From positions 124,001 through 188,000 of the IMG/VR virus record IMGVR_UViG_3300011113_000640: a stretch of 64,000 nucleotides of DNA. One strand, 5' to 3'. Origin of the DNA: a virus. This document shows, piece after piece, positions 1 through 8,135 of this stretch (positions within the stretch are counted from its first letter, which is position 1; the number at the start of each line of letters is the position of its first letter). Below the pieces are notes generated by a model. That model made no database searches. It worked only from the letters and a program-made list of their open reading frames with translations, and had not been told where the DNA came from. The translations under genes and the position numbers were made by a program.

Positions 1-598
1 ATTCGGTATTTAAGAAACTGTTGTAGTAATTTCCACCATTAGGGTTGCCAGAATAGTACGGATTAGAAGGCCATTGGGTCCATCCAATGCCATCTGGACT
101 GCCTTGAGCACTGAGTTTGATGGTAGGTATGGTGAGTGGTGCACTGGGCACATACTGTGGTAAGATTGAATCCACAATGTTTACAGGGGCACGGGCACCG
201 GCCTGCGCATCCACAAACACAGCTTCCACAAGGTTACCACTGCTGCGTTGTATGCTGTAGTTGGCCGGTTGTGCCAAGACTTCTAGCAGTTCTGCACTGG
301 TCAAAGTTACCTTGGCGCGGCCGGTGGGAGCATTCAAGATCACCATGGGTTTTTCTATCAGCAATACATCACCTTCAGTGCTGATCACTCGGAACAGGAA
401 CGTGCTACCTGTGATGTTCACAGGTTTTTCTTGCTGGTTGATAAACTCAAACAAGAGCACGTTATCAACACCTTTGTTTATGGTCAGGACTTTGGCGTAC
501 ACAGGATCATACCTATAGATAAAAGTTTCGCCCGCGCCGGTGTCCATGAGCAAGACTCTGGTGATCTGCTGATAGATATAGGCTTGGGTGGAATACAT
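1..598 (-). CDS. Virion/baseplate-type protein, N-terminal part (partial)
   Basis: The reading frame is open from an ATG at 598 to the left edge of the window, so only the first 199 residues are visible. The first ~90 residues look like a beta-sandwich adaptor: a short YIYQQITRVLL strand, then a segment on polynomial-like values followed by PVNITGSTFLFRV, a pattern seen in N-terminal domains of phage baseplate upper proteins (BppU-like). The C-terminal visible part is rich in Pro, Gly, Asn and Tyr, as in tail or fibre proteins. A TAAATA late box lies 6 nt before the ATG, which supports late virion expression. The family assignment is inference from pattern only. Confidence 0.6.
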   Translation of the reverse strand, partial: MYSTQAYIYQQITRVLLMDTGAGETFIYRYDPVYAKVLTINKGVDNVLLFEFINQQEKPVNITGSTFLFRVISTEGDVLLIEKPMVILNAPTGRAKVTLTSAELLEVLAQPANYSIQRSSGNLVEAVFVDAQAGARAPVNIVDSILPQYVPSAPLTIPTIKLSAQGSPDGIGWTQWPSNPYYSGNPNGGNYYNSFLNTE

Positions 599-604
599 AC
601 AGAG

Positions 605-610
605 TATTTA
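605..610 (-). promoter_or_regulatory. T4-like late promoter, near-leaderless
   Basis: TAAATA on the minus strand, 6 nt upstream of the ATG at 598. In T4 the TATAAATA box is the -10 element, so transcription would begin at or next to the start codon. Confidence 0.5.
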
Positions 611-642
611 GCAGGTTATGCTAGGGCTCAAAAACGGTCTGG

Positions 643-648
643 TAAATA
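643..648 (+). promoter_or_regulatory. T4-like late promoter
   Basis: GGTAAATATC on the plus strand, 10 nt upstream of the ATG at 659. It forms a divergent pair with the box at 605-610. Confidence 0.45.
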
Positions 649-658
649 TCCGTAACTT

Positions 659-1036
659 ATGAGCACTGAATTTTTTGCCCAACTAGCGGAAAAATATCCG
701 TTTATCACCTTGTGTGTGTATGCTACCACGGAATATGTGGGCATCATACAGAATCAAGACGATGCTATAACCACCATCTATGATTTTGGAGCCATACAAG
801 ATCTAGCAATCAAACGCAGATTTCTTGAGCTGGCCAACGTTTGGTGGTGGGAAAGCAATAGAACTGTGCCTATAAACATATTCTTGAAAGGTGAGTGGGA
901 CGTGTTCCGCCCCTATCTGCGTACATTTACCAACAAGGACCTGGAAATCCTGCACGGGCCCATATGCAGTCTCAGTGAAATGAGCCGCAAAAAAAGCAAG
1001 AGAAAAAGTATTACCTTAGTTCGGCGTGTTGAGTAG
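659..1036 (+). CDS. Conserved-looking hypothetical protein, 125 aa
   Basis: This is a complete plus-strand ORF between a divergent virion gene and a convergent minus-strand gene; its last 21 bases overlap the 3' end of the DnaE-like gene. The protein is soluble, aromatic-rich in the middle (VWWWESN around residues 60-67) and ends in a very basic tail (RKKSKRKS). I do not recognise a family. Support for it being real: ATG start, a late-type box 10 nt upstream, and no competing gene on the other strand over most of its length. The basic tail would suit nucleic-acid or protein binding, but that is only a guess. Confidence 0.6.
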   Translation: MSTEFFAQLAEKYPFITLCVYATTEYVGIIQNQDDAITTIYDFGAIQDLAIKRRFLELANVWWWESNRTVPINIFLKGEWDVFRPYLRTFTNKDLEILHGPICSLSEMSRKKSKRKSITLVRRVE

Positions 1037-1585
1037 ATTCATGTGCAGGGCTACCAAGGCCGCATAACTAATCGCATGTGATTTCTTGAACACAAATCCT
1101 CGGCTGTCATCACCGTCCCACACTGAGGTAAACACTTGCTCCCAAGGCAGATTCTGTAGGTGTGCTTTGCCGGGTCTAATAATAGATATGAAAGCTGCCA
1201 TCCTAGGGATGCTGTCAGGGCGCATGGTTTTTAACAGTTCTGTATAGTTGCCCACGTGCACCAGTTGGCCTGCCCAATCCGAGTCGGTCCGTAGTCGCGA
1301 CCAAGGTGGTTCCAGGGCCAACATCGCTTCATAGTGTGATGGACTCTTTATCAGTTGATACACACTCATGTTCAGCAGATCGATCTTGAAATAACCCAAC
1401 TGTTCGGCTGTTTCGTAGTCTATGGCCGCACAGGCATTAACAGGATCCTGGGGTATGTCTGTGACATATATGCCACTGTTGTGACGACGCACCTGTCCTT
1501 GATTGATTTGTCGTGCTGGAACAGATTGTATCAATCGCAACAACTGATCTCTGTCAGCCAAGTCGATGTCAATGTCTGCGCTCAT
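1016..1585 (-). CDS. Miniature DNA polymerase III alpha (DnaE)-like protein, 189 aa
   Basis: The protein carries scattered signature blocks of bacterial C-family polymerases in the right order. Residues 3-13 (ADIDIDLADRD) match the DnaE PD-x-D-x-D-F active-site strand with acidic residues D6 and D8. Residues 64-71 (GYFKIDLL) match the KFD-LGL strand carrying the third catalytic Asp (D69). Residues 124-140 match the DnaE segment ending in ALYRPG (here SIIRPGK), and 166-175 (FKKSHAISYA) match FNKSHA-AYA. Bacterial DnaE is around 1,000-1,200 residues; this has no PHP, OB or beta-binding domain and only short links between palm motifs. It ends an operon led by uvsW and starts 4 nt inside the preceding gene. 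Homology is well supported by motif order; polymerase activity is unproven. Confidence 0.75.
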   Translation of the reverse strand: MSADIDIDLADRDQLLRLIQSVPARQINQGQVRRHNSGIYVTDIPQDPVNACAAIDYETAEQLGYFKIDLLNMSVYQLIKSPSHYEAMLALEPPWSRLRTDSDWAGQLVHVGNYTELLKTMRPDSIPRMAAFISIIRPGKAHLQNLPWEQVFTSVWDGDDSRGFVFKKSHAISYAALVALHMNLLNTPN

Positions 1586-2739
1586 TTTGAATATTTCCGC
1601 AAAATCTGATCAAGTTTCATTGGTCCTAGGGCTTCTATTGTGTTAGAAAAAAAGTAATTGTAGTTGTGTTCGACAAGATCTCGAGCCTGAGCACTGACCA
1701 AAATTTCAGGATGTTGGGCCATCCAGTTGATGGCCTCTGCACACATGCGATATCTTGCTATATGATCTTTTTCGTAATTATATGATTGTAACTGTTCTGG
1801 CAACAAATTCCAAGCAGTTTTAAATCCTAATTGGTTATACAACACGTCGGTGTTGGCCCCAGCAATGGGCCAAGGTATAGATTTAGTGATTGCACATTTA
1901 AGCAGTTTTTCAGTGATCCAGACTTCGTCATTTAACCATGTGGTTTCAGGAAATATCACACAATGATATGCAAGATATTCATCAATGACAAAGAAGCCCG
2001 GAGAAATTAATCCAAATTTTTGATCTATGCCAATTTGAATTGATCTATTATAATAGCCTTGAGTCTCTTGATCTATGTTGTCTTGATTGGCACAGTAATT
2101 ATTTACAAATTCTCTGAATTGGGTATCTTGTCTGGTTTCAAAAAAGCTGTCATTTAATTTTGATGCAGTGGTATAGTTATTTTGTCTTATAGTCATAGCA
2201 GTCCCCACAGTGGATTCTAATAGATCCATCATGTATTGACGCTGGGGTCTGTTCTGACCGTTGATATAGATCATGTTTTGCCTGCTGTTCTCAATTTTTT
2301 GATTGCTACGATCATAGTATTGTGGGTAAAACGGTCTTGTCAAGAAATCACGTGTGATCTGCGTGAATGGAAAAGGCAACAATTTGTCCGCACCAGGATA
2401 ACCGTCGACAACCAAGGCCGCAGTCAAAAAATAACAATTTTCTAATTCAACAAAAGCCCGATACATTTCTGGAGTGCAAACCTCAAGGTGATGTTGTCCT
2501 CCGTCAACAATTAAAAAGTCAAACTTGTCTGAGTTCACTGGATCCTTAGGCATGTGATAGAATCCAATATTGATGGCTCCAGCCTCCACTGACATGTTTT
2601 TACCAATTTTTATTTCACAATCAGCCCGATAATTATTGTGTTTATTCCTAGATTGATTGTATGCATAATAGTAATCAAACACCTGCAAGGATGAACTATT
2701 TTCTGAAGTATTATTGTCAAGGTGAACCAGTATTTTCAT
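1582..2739 (-). CDS. Putative glycosyltransferase (fucosyltransferase-like C terminus)
   Basis: The protein has about 385 residues. The C-terminal third contains DEVWITEKLLKCAITKSIPWPIAG, split here as WITEKLLKC and IPWPIAG, resembling the SEK-x-x-A-P-V-x-G acceptor/donor motif of GT10-type fucosyltransferases, followed by LGF and a helical tail. The 431-aa protein at 40147-41442 has the same TEK-P-F-G-L-GF layout, so the two are paralogues. The N-terminal half is unfamiliar and AT-rich with many Asn/Tyr residues. I prefer the ATG at 2739, two bases group beyond the upstream stop (2745-2747); an in-frame GTG at 2751 would overlap that stop. Function in glycan decoration is inferred. Confidence 0.5.
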   Translation of the reverse strand: MKILVHLDNNTSENSSSLQVFDYYYAYNQSRNKHNNYRADCEIKIGKNMSVEAGAINIGFYHMPKDPVNSDKFDFLIVDGGQHHLEVCTPEMYRAFVELENCYFLTAALVVDGYPGADKLLPFPFTQITRDFLTRPFYPQYYDRSNQKIENSRQNMIYINGQNRPQRQYMMDLLESTVGTAMTIRQNNYTTASKLNDSFFETRQDTQFREFVNNYCANQDNIDQETQGYYNRSIQIGIDQKFGLISPGFFVIDEYLAYHCVIFPETTWLNDEVWITEKLLKCAITKSIPWPIAGANTDVLYNQLGFKTAWNLLPEQLQSYNYEKDHIARYRMCAEAINWMAQHPEILVSAQARDLVEHNYNYFFSNTIEALGPMKLDQILRKYSK

Positions 2740-2744
2740 GACAG

Positions 2745-3419
2745 CTACCACCCAGCCTTGTTCAATATTTCACGCACATATTCTTGATCAGCCACATAGT
2801 CTGCAAATTTTTTCATCCACACTTCACTATCAATGTAAGGCCATATCATGGCAATCTGTGTAGCATCAAGTTCGCTTAGAAACTTTTGACCACTTTCACA
2901 ATTATAAACGATCCACGGACTGATACGGCCGGCAGTTACAGCATAGACCATGGCATTGGTGTTGCCATAACGCAGGCAATCTTCTGCTGGATGTCCAGAC
3001 GTCTCTGCCCAATCAATGCCAAATTCCATGGCACGAGCCAGGGCATCATTGACATTTTCCACCCGCAAATAGTCTATTAGGTATTCGGTATATATGGTAT
3101 CTCGACACCAATGATCAATCTTTTTGTTTTGTTTCAATACCCATTCTACAAATCTTGCAGGATTTACAGCACGGATGTCTACACAGTAGCGACCAAATTT
3201 TACAAAGGCACGATAGTAAGGACTTTCACAAAAGTCATCGTGCGTTTTTAACCGGGCGCTACCCTGGGTAAGCTCATAGAACTTTAAGTAGGACATGAAA
3301 CCAAGACGCACTCCTGCTTCGTCTTTTTCCATGCGACGACGTCGCGGTTCGCATGAATGTACCGCAAGACTGGACTCCTTCATGAAGTCCTTTTTACAAT
3401 ACTGACAGGTATAGGTCAT
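2745..3419 (-). CDS. Zinc-finger protein of the uvsW operon, 224 aa
   Basis: The N terminus is a C2H2-like zinc finger: C5-x2-C8 then H21-x-C23, in the order CQYCKKDF...LAVHSC, followed by a strongly basic stretch (EPRRRR). The rest is a conserved-looking alpha-helical domain with no family I can name (segments SPYYRAFVKFGRYC and NPARFVEWVLKQNKKIDHW). It overlaps the upstream gp62-like gene by 4 nt (ATGA) and leads into the glycosyltransferase-like gene. Position among recombination/replication genes plus the finger and basic patch suggests DNA binding, for example a loading or junction-handling factor; that is inference. Confidence 0.6.
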   Translation of the reverse strand: MTYTCQYCKKDFMKESSLAVHSCEPRRRRMEKDEAGVRLGFMSYLKFYELTQGSARLKTHDDFCESPYYRAFVKFGRYCVDIRAVNPARFVEWVLKQNKKIDHWCRDTIYTEYLIDYLRVENVNDALARAMEFGIDWAETSGHPAEDCLRYGNTNAMVYAVTAGRISPWIVYNCESGQKFLSELDATQIAMIWPYIDSEVWMKKFADYVADQEYVREILNKAGW

Positions 3420-3862
3420 TTCTTTGCGTCTTGTCCTGCGGCTTTTAAGTAATCGTCTATGTCTTTTTTTGTGGTGATCTTGGTCAACAAATCCAGTTCG
3501 TCGTCTTTGAGATGTGGATACAATTCGGCCAATTGTTTTCTAACACTGCTGGCACCGACTTCTTTTTTCTTGGGCGCAATCCACGGATGTCTATGTGTGC
3601 CCATGCCAGGACTCACTGTGGTAGCTGTGAGCCATTGCAATTGAGGATGGCGGTTGATGTCAAAAAATCTTTTGTTCAATCGCTCGTTGGTAGCAATCAC
3701 ATAAAACTCCTGTAGTTCTTTTGAACCCTGTACCGCACTACCCCAACGTATCATGAGATAGTTGCTGAACTTTTTGCGTTCTTCGTCGGTGAGTTCGTTG
3801 TAGAAATCGCGGTTTTTGCGATCAAACTGGGCCATCTCATTTTGAATGCTGAGTTTATCCAC
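3416..3862 (-). CDS. 62: Probable clamp-loader small subunit (gp62-like)
   Basis: A 148-aa protein. Residues ~30-100 follow the layout of T4 gp62-type subunits: a conserved KFSNYLMIRWGSAV helix, a NERLNKRFF helix, and a QWLTATTVSPGMGTHRHPWI segment, which lines up with the F-x-x-Y/L, N and G-x-G-x-R-x-x-W pattern of gp62. The C terminus is helical and charged. gp62 with gp44 opens the sliding clamp onto primer-template. Genetic context (uvsW, zinc-finger protein, DnaE-like protein) fits replication. It is shorter than T4 gp62 (187 aa) and the similarity is weak by eye, so an unrelated conserved protein is possible. Confidence 0.45.
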   Translation of the reverse strand: MDKLSIQNEMAQFDRKNRDFYNELTDEERKKFSNYLMIRWGSAVQGSKELQEFYVIATNERLNKRFFDINRHPQLQWLTATTVSPGMGTHRHPWIAPKKKEVGASSVRKQLAELYPHLKDDELDLLTKITTKKDIDDYLKAAGQDAKK

Positions 3863-4362
3863 TACCAGGCCCGGTTATAATCTACTACTTCACAGTTTCT
3901 GCTGATGTCTTTGACAAAATACACACACTCAGGCTTTTCACCTTCGCCCACTGGCACACACAGCATCTGTCCATTTTTTAATTTTGGCGCATACCAAGTA
4001 ACCTCTTGATACACATCAATGATTTCAATGTCCAGGAAGCTGGGCCTAAAACTGCTCAAAGGATTGAACTGGAATGCCTTGAATCCACGATCATTGATGG
4101 CTGTCAAAGGTAGGACTTCTAGGTCACCCAAATCGGGTTCCCCGATCAAGATCTGCCAGTCCACGGGCATTTTGATACGATATTCACCTATGCGCAGAAC
4201 CAGGGCTGGTGCTGTAAAACTTTCTAGAAAGATCAAGGGTATGTAATGATAGTCTGGATCTTTAGGATCACTATTATCAAATATAGCAAAACGCATGTCG
4301 TCTACTTCTTCGGGTAGATGATCTAGTTCAAATGGCTCATTGTCCAGTGTTAATATTCTCAT
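3862..4362 (-). CDS. Conserved hypothetical protein of the uvsW-gp62 region, 166 aa
   Basis: This is a beta-rich soluble protein with strongly patterned hydrophobic strands and the blocks IPLIFLESFTAPALVLRIG, MPVDWQILIG, LEVLPLTAINDRGF and WYAPKLKNGQMLCVPV. I recognise no enzyme motif. It has its own sigma70-type promoter with the -10 box 6 nt before the ATG, and it shares one base with the start of the gp62-like gene, so it heads a five-gene sub-operon. Its consistent place with replication genes suggests an accessory replication or regulatory role, but nothing in the sequence proves it. Confidence 0.6.
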   Translation of the reverse strand: MRILTLDNEPFELDHLPEEVDDMRFAIFDNSDPKDPDYHYIPLIFLESFTAPALVLRIGEYRIKMPVDWQILIGEPDLGDLEVLPLTAINDRGFKAFQFNPLSSFRPSFLDIEIIDVYQEVTWYAPKLKNGQMLCVPVGEGEKPECVYFVKDISRNCEVVDYNRAW

Positions 4363-4368
4363 ACTTTG

Positions 4369-4396
4369 ATTATAACATATTTTGTGGCAAGTGCAA
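4369..4396 (-). promoter_or_regulatory. Sigma70-type promoter before the 166-aa gene
   Basis: Minus strand TTGCAC, 16 bp, TATAAT, then CAAAGT and ATG. The -10 ends 6 nt before the start codon, which predicts a leaderless message. Confidence 0.65.
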
Positions 4397-4399
4397 CCT

Positions 4400-5857
4400 T
4401 TATTTCCAAGATAACTTTTCCTGGGTAAATGGATAGTTGGCTTCCTTATAGAAAGTCTTGCGTTTGGTTAGATGACGTTTGGCAAATCTACAGGTACTGG
4501 TCACATCCCAGATCTGCACATGGTCTTTGTCTTCGGCTTTTCTAATGCCGCGTCCAATTGATTGAATAACTCGCACAAAGCTCTTTCCTGGTTCCACCAA
4601 CACAAGATTAAAAATTCTAGGTATATTGATACCCACGGCAGCCACACCATAAGTGGCCACGATAATCTTGCCATCGGCTACAGCCACTTCGTCGTATTCA
4701 TCTTGTCTATCCTTGGCCTTGGTTGCACCCGATACAAACACCGCATCCTTGAGTTGTTCTACCAAGGCCTGTCCTGCGGCAATGCGATCCACCAACACAA
4801 GAGTATTGCCAGTGACATTGACTTGTCGCACTAGATCAGCAATGGTCTTGAGTCTGTCGGGCTCTTCTAACAGATACTTTAGCTCGCTTTGGTAGTTGGT
4901 GAACTCAGCATGGTCTTCTAGTTGTACTATGTTGACATGGCACTGGGCCAGCACACCTTGACTTTGCAACTCGCTGGCACTGAGTTTGCTGATCACAGGA
5001 CCCAGGCTTACCAACAAGCTCACACTTTCAAATTTTTCTTTGGGTATAGTTCCTGTGAGTCCCCAGCGTATAGGAATCCGACTCATTACACCAGTGAGTA
5101 GGGTTTTCAGTGCATCAGCCTTGGCCATGTGTACCTCATCCACAATCACGCACACCACACCTTCCAAGAATTCACCTATGGTGATCTCTGCTAGATCGTT
5201 CTTGGTATTCTTTAGTAACACGTTTAGACTTTGCCAGGTGCATATGGTGTGTTGACGTCCGAACTCTTTACGGTCGCCAAAGAACACGCCCACATCCAGG
5301 CCCATGTTGATGTAGTCTCGTTCTGTTTGCGTGACCAGGCTCTTGTTGGGCACAATCACTATGCTACGACCATAAGGTGTTATAGCATCAGATAAGGCAG
5401 CGGTCATCACTGTCTTGCCTGCTCCAGTGGCCACTTCTTGTAGACATTGTGGATTGGCCAGGAAGTTGTTGATGATTTCTACTTGATAGTCACGAAGCTT
5501 CATGGGCTCGCCCGCAGCAGGATGTCCTTTGGGCCAGGCTATGTGGCTGTAACTGTCCTCTGTGACCGGTGTAAAGTCAAACGTGGTCAAATAATCTCTT
5601 TGGTCGTCTAGGTCAATATCATAGTTGAACTTTTCTAATATGGGTATGATCTCGGGCAACAAGTTCACATAGGTGCTGCCACCCAACTGAAAGTAACTGA
5701 CTTTGCCATCCCAACGTCCTAGCCGCACTGCCGGCAAATATCTAGCATAGGGCACATCATATTTGAAGGCATTAACCAGACTACGACGTGCATCTAATTC
5801 AAGACCTTCAATCTTGATATTGACTTCGTCGCGTATGATTATTGTGGCTTTTTTCAT
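4400..5857 (-). CDS. uvsW: UvsW-like superfamily 2 DNA/RNA helicase
   Basis: A protein of 485 aa, close to T4 UvsW (about 500 aa). Visible helicase motifs: Q-motif-like region at 121-126 (LRDYQ), Walker A ATGAGKT at 143-149, motif II DEVH at 240-243, motif III LTGT at 267-270 and motif VI QSIGRGIRK at 432-440. The N-terminal ~100 residues match the UvsW N domain, which recognises substrate (KYDVPYARYLP, RLGRWDGKVSYF). UvsW unwinds branched DNA and R-loops and helps switch from origin- to recombination-dependent replication. It is transcribed leftward just after a sulfotransferase-like gene and upstream of the gp62-like gene. Confidence 0.93.
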   Translation of the reverse strand: MKKATIIIRDEVNIKIEGLELDARRSLVNAFKYDVPYARYLPAVRLGRWDGKVSYFQLGGSTYVNLLPEIIPILEKFNYDIDLDDQRDYLTTFDFTPVTEDSYSHIAWPKGHPAAGEPMKLRDYQVEIINNFLANPQCLQEVATGAGKTVMTAALSDAITPYGRSIVIVPNKSLVTQTERDYINMGLDVGVFFGDRKEFGRQHTICTWQSLNVLLKNTKNDLAEITIGEFLEGVVCVIVDEVHMAKADALKTLLTGVMSRIPIRWGLTGTIPKEKFESVSLLVSLGPVISKLSASELQSQGVLAQCHVNIVQLEDHAEFTNYQSELKYLLEEPDRLKTIADLVRQVNVTGNTLVLVDRIAAGQALVEQLKDAVFVSGATKAKDRQDEYDEVAVADGKIIVATYGVAAVGINIPRIFNLVLVEPGKSFVRVIQSIGRGIRKAEDKDHVQIWDVTSTCRFAKRHLTKRKTFYKEANYPFTQEKLSWK

Positions 5858-5873
5858 AAAGTATCGATGAGAT

Positions 5874-6689
5874 TTAAATTTTATAAATTATTTTTTTCAT
5901 ATCTAAACTTGTCAAAGGAAAAATATTTAATTGATCACATTGAATTTCAAATTTTTGTTCTCGCAGAAGATATTGAACATAAGACTCATCAAAAATCGTA
6001 ATACAAGGACTCGGATGATCAAATTGGCTGTTTAAAATTTGATCGACCCACTGCTGACACCTAATTTGTGAATTATGAAATTGTTGAGCTTTAATAAATT
6101 TTTTTTGATTGTTCATAATAGTATCAATATCTGCTGTTAATTTTTTATCAACAATCTTGGCGCATTCGACGAGTTTTTCAAAAATATTTTCAAATATATC
6201 TTGGGTATCTAGTTTAAAACTAGATTTAATTTGTTTGTAGCTATCGATAGTCTTCCAGACATCTACGATCCAAAAAGAAACCCATTCTCTCAAAATCCAT
6301 CTCGGGATATCTTCATTGAGTGTGTTAAATTTGTAGTCCCAATTTTGAGACAATTTTAACTTTATTTCAGCGTTAATAATTTGTGTTCGCAAATAGGAAA
6401 TCAAATTACTCTTCTCCCATTTGACAAATTGATTGTTATAATAGTCCAAGCAATGATCATGAACTGGTGTAATTGTTATTACAGTGTCCTGTTCTGTCAA
6501 TACTGTATCCTCACAATGTCCATACCAGATCAGTTTTTTTGATTCATGATCATCTCTAAACAAATGGCTGCTGCCATCGTCACAGAATTCAAAATTGGTT
6601 TCTCTGTGCGAGCTTAAATCAGTGTAATTGTACAAGCAACGGGAAAAATAAGTACCGTAGCATCCAGGAGGAAATAGTATTTTAATCAT
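5874..6689 (-). CDS. Possible sulfotransferase-like protein, 271 aa
   Basis: The N terminus KILFPPGCYGTYFSRCLYNYT resembles the beta-strand, phosphosulfate-binding loop and helix that open PAPS-dependent sulfotransferases (split: FPPGCYGTYF then SRCLYNY). The C terminus DESYVQYLLREQ...QCDQLNIFPLTSLDM resembles the distal part of phage sulfotransferase-like proteins. Middle residues are helical and Asn/Lys/Ile-rich. The gene is distinctly AT-rich compared with uvsW and the AAA gene on either side, pointing to separate acquisition. It has its own promoter and an upstream terminator. A glycan- or nucleotide-linked kinase-like P-loop fold is an alternative. Confidence 0.4.
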   Translation of the reverse strand: MIKILFPPGCYGTYFSRCLYNYTDLSSHRETNFEFCDDGSSHLFRDDHESKKLIWYGHCEDTVLTEQDTVITITPVHDHCLDYYNNQFVKWEKSNLISYLRTQIINAEIKLKLSQNWDYKFNTLNEDIPRWILREWVSFWIVDVWKTIDSYKQIKSSFKLDTQDIFENIFEKLVECAKIVDKKLTADIDTIMNNQKKFIKAQQFHNSQIRCQQWVDQILNSQFDHPSPCITIFDESYVQYLLREQKFEIQCDQLNIFPLTSLDMKKIIYKI

Positions 6690-6693
6690 TTGT

Positions 6694-6727
6694 TATTTAC
6701 TATAACACATTTGTAACAAAGATGCAA
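6694..6727 (-). promoter_or_regulatory. Sigma70-type promoter overlapping a late-like box
   Basis: Minus strand TTGCAT, 17 bp, TATAGT (6699-6727); the -10 overlaps GTAAATAAC, which contains a TAAATA box at 6694-6699. The ATG at 6689 is 4 nt from the late box and 9 nt from the -10. Confidence 0.5.
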
Positions 6728-6730
6728 AAA

Positions 6731-6752
6731 AACAGGCACCGAAGTGCCTGTT
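6731..6752 (-). terminator. Intrinsic terminator of the AAA+ gene
   Basis: On the minus strand AACAGGCAC-TTCG-GTGCCTGTT, a perfect 9-bp stem closed by a UUCG tetraloop, followed by a run of T. It lies about 40 nt after the AAA+ stop codon and just ahead of the next promoter. Confidence 0.85.
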
Positions 6753-6791
6753 GTAAAATGGACAACGTCGCCGCTGTCCAGGAGCTACCGA

Positions 6792-7811
6792 TTATGAGTT
6801 TTTCATGCAAGTGCTTGCAGCCAAGGCCTTCCAATTGTCAGCACTAACCTTGGTCAAGTCTGCTATCTTCAAGGCCATACGCAGGCTCATTTCACGCAAG
6901 CGGTCCTTGTTGGCATCCATGAAGTTGAGGATTTCGTCACCTTGTTCTGGGCTGAAATCATAGTCATTGAACAGTTGTCCTTGGCGGAAGATCTGCTTGA
7001 TACGCAAGAAACGATCACGCTGGGTGTTGAGTGTAAGATCCAAGAAGTGACAACGACTCTGCAAGGCCTCCAAATGGTCTTGCAATTTCTTGCTTTTGAG
7101 ATTGCTGAACTGCAAGTTGGTGATAAAGATGCAGGCACCTTTGAAGTCGAAACAGTCAGGCACACCTTCACGGCGCAACATGGCCGAATCTGAGTTCCAG
7201 TAAATTCTGCGTTTCTTGCCTGAGTCTAGGGCGGCCTTGAGAATGTTCAATGATAAGTCATCTTGGAACACCGAGTCGCAGTCGTCGAACACCAAGACAT
7301 TGTTGGGATCAGAGTGTTTGTAGAGAGTGCAGTAGAGACCAATTGGAGTCATGGCACCTTTGATCACTTCATACTTGATCTTGCGACCGCTGAGTTTGTC
7401 AAACAGACCAGACTTTTCCAATTGCTTTTCTACTCCGTAGCTCTTGCCCACTCCAGGAGGACCAACCACGATCATGGCTCTGACGTCACCTGCGATAGTG
7501 GCCTTGGTCATCTGATCCAGGATGTCAAATCGCTGTTCAATACGATCCATGACTTCATCATCGGTCTCCACCGGAACCTGAGCAGTCGCAGGGCGATCAG
7601 CAGTCATTGACTCGGTAGTAAACTCTACATCTTCGATGCTGTCTACTTTGACACGGACCACTTCGGGCACTTCTGGGCCAAAAAATCCATCTGCTTTCAC
7701 AGTTACATAGCCTCCCTTGGCGCCAGTTTGAAACCCTTTGACCAAGTTAAAGATCATACCGTTGACGGGTTGATTGCGATACGACCCATTTTTAACGAGA
7801 ATAGTTGACAT
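6792..7811 (-). CDS. AAA+ ATPase, 339 aa
   Basis: The N-terminal ~80 residues are a small beta-rich domain; the ATPase follows. Walker A is GPPGVGKS at 117-124, Walker B VLVFDDCD at 172-179, a sensor-1 Asn at 232 (IFITN), and a likely arginine finger at R253 (LQSRCHF). The C-terminal helical lid is at about 285-335. The overall layout is that of single-domain AAA+ ATPases in T4-like phages of marine bacteria, whose role is undefined. It is not the gp44 clamp loader (no zinc or collar pattern seen). It has a perfect-consensus sigma70 promoter, a strong SD (GAAGGAG, 9 nt spacing) and its own terminator, so it is an independently expressed, probably early gene. Confidence 0.8.
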   Translation of the reverse strand: MSTILVKNGSYRNQPVNGMIFNLVKGFQTGAKGGYVTVKADGFFGPEVPEVVRVKVDSIEDVEFTTESMTADRPATAQVPVETDDEVMDRIEQRFDILDQMTKATIAGDVRAMIVVGPPGVGKSYGVEKQLEKSGLFDKLSGRKIKYEVIKGAMTPIGLYCTLYKHSDPNNVLVFDDCDSVFQDDLSLNILKAALDSGKKRRIYWNSDSAMLRREGVPDCFDFKGACIFITNLQFSNLKSKKLQDHLEALQSRCHFLDLTLNTQRDRFLRIKQIFRQGQLFNDYDFSPEQGDEILNFMDANKDRLREMSLRMALKIADLTKVSADNWKALAASTCMKNS

Positions 7812-7847
7812 ACATCTAGCTCCTTCTTTGATTGTTTTAATAATACT

Positions 7848-7876
7848 ATTATAGCAAATCGGTTATTTCTTGTCAA
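7848..7876 (-). promoter_or_regulatory. Consensus sigma70 promoter of the AAA+ gene
   Basis: Minus strand TTGACA, 17 bp, TATAAT: exact consensus hexamers with optimal spacing. The -35 lies inside the last codons of the upstream membrane protein gene. Confidence 0.9.
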
Positions 7877-8087
7877 CCTGGCTTTTCAAGTAGTCTTTGT
7901 ATTCGAAGTGCGAGAGCAAAACCGAATAGATTGTGTAAAGACATGCTGTGCTACCCATAACTGCCATGCCAATAACAAACTGCTCTGGAGTCATAGACTG
8001 GACCATATATTGAATGCCCAATCCAAATGCCACGCAGATTGCTCCAAACCCTGCTGTGAATAAGCCTGCTTTTAATTTTTGATTCAT
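7863..8087 (-). CDS. Small membrane protein with two predicted TM helices, 74 aa
   Basis: Two hydrophobic segments are visible: residues ~7-29 (AGLFTAGFGAICVAFGLGI) and ~38-60 (VIGMAVMGSTACLYTIYSVLL), separated by a short polar turn, with a charged C-terminal tail (KDYLKSQVDKK). This fits a small inner-membrane protein. No holin motif or lysis gene neighbour is visible, so a lysis role is not claimed. It has its own sigma70 promoter and an SD (AAAGG), and sits between a terminator and the AAA+ promoter, so it forms a one-gene, probably early unit. Confidence 0.65.
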   Translation of the reverse strand: MNQKLKAGLFTAGFGAICVAFGLGIQYMVQSMTPEQFVIGMAVMGSTACLYTIYSVLLSHFEYKDYLKSQVDKK

Positions 8088-8135
8088 ATTGTGCCTTTCT
8101 ATAAAAGTGTTGCGTAAAAACTACATTATGTTACA

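Noticed and set aside
6759-6778. Second hairpin (GGACA...TGTCC) near the AAA+ stop
   Set aside because: The stem is only 5 bp with a 10-nt loop and no T-run; the UUCG hairpin nearby is a better terminator.
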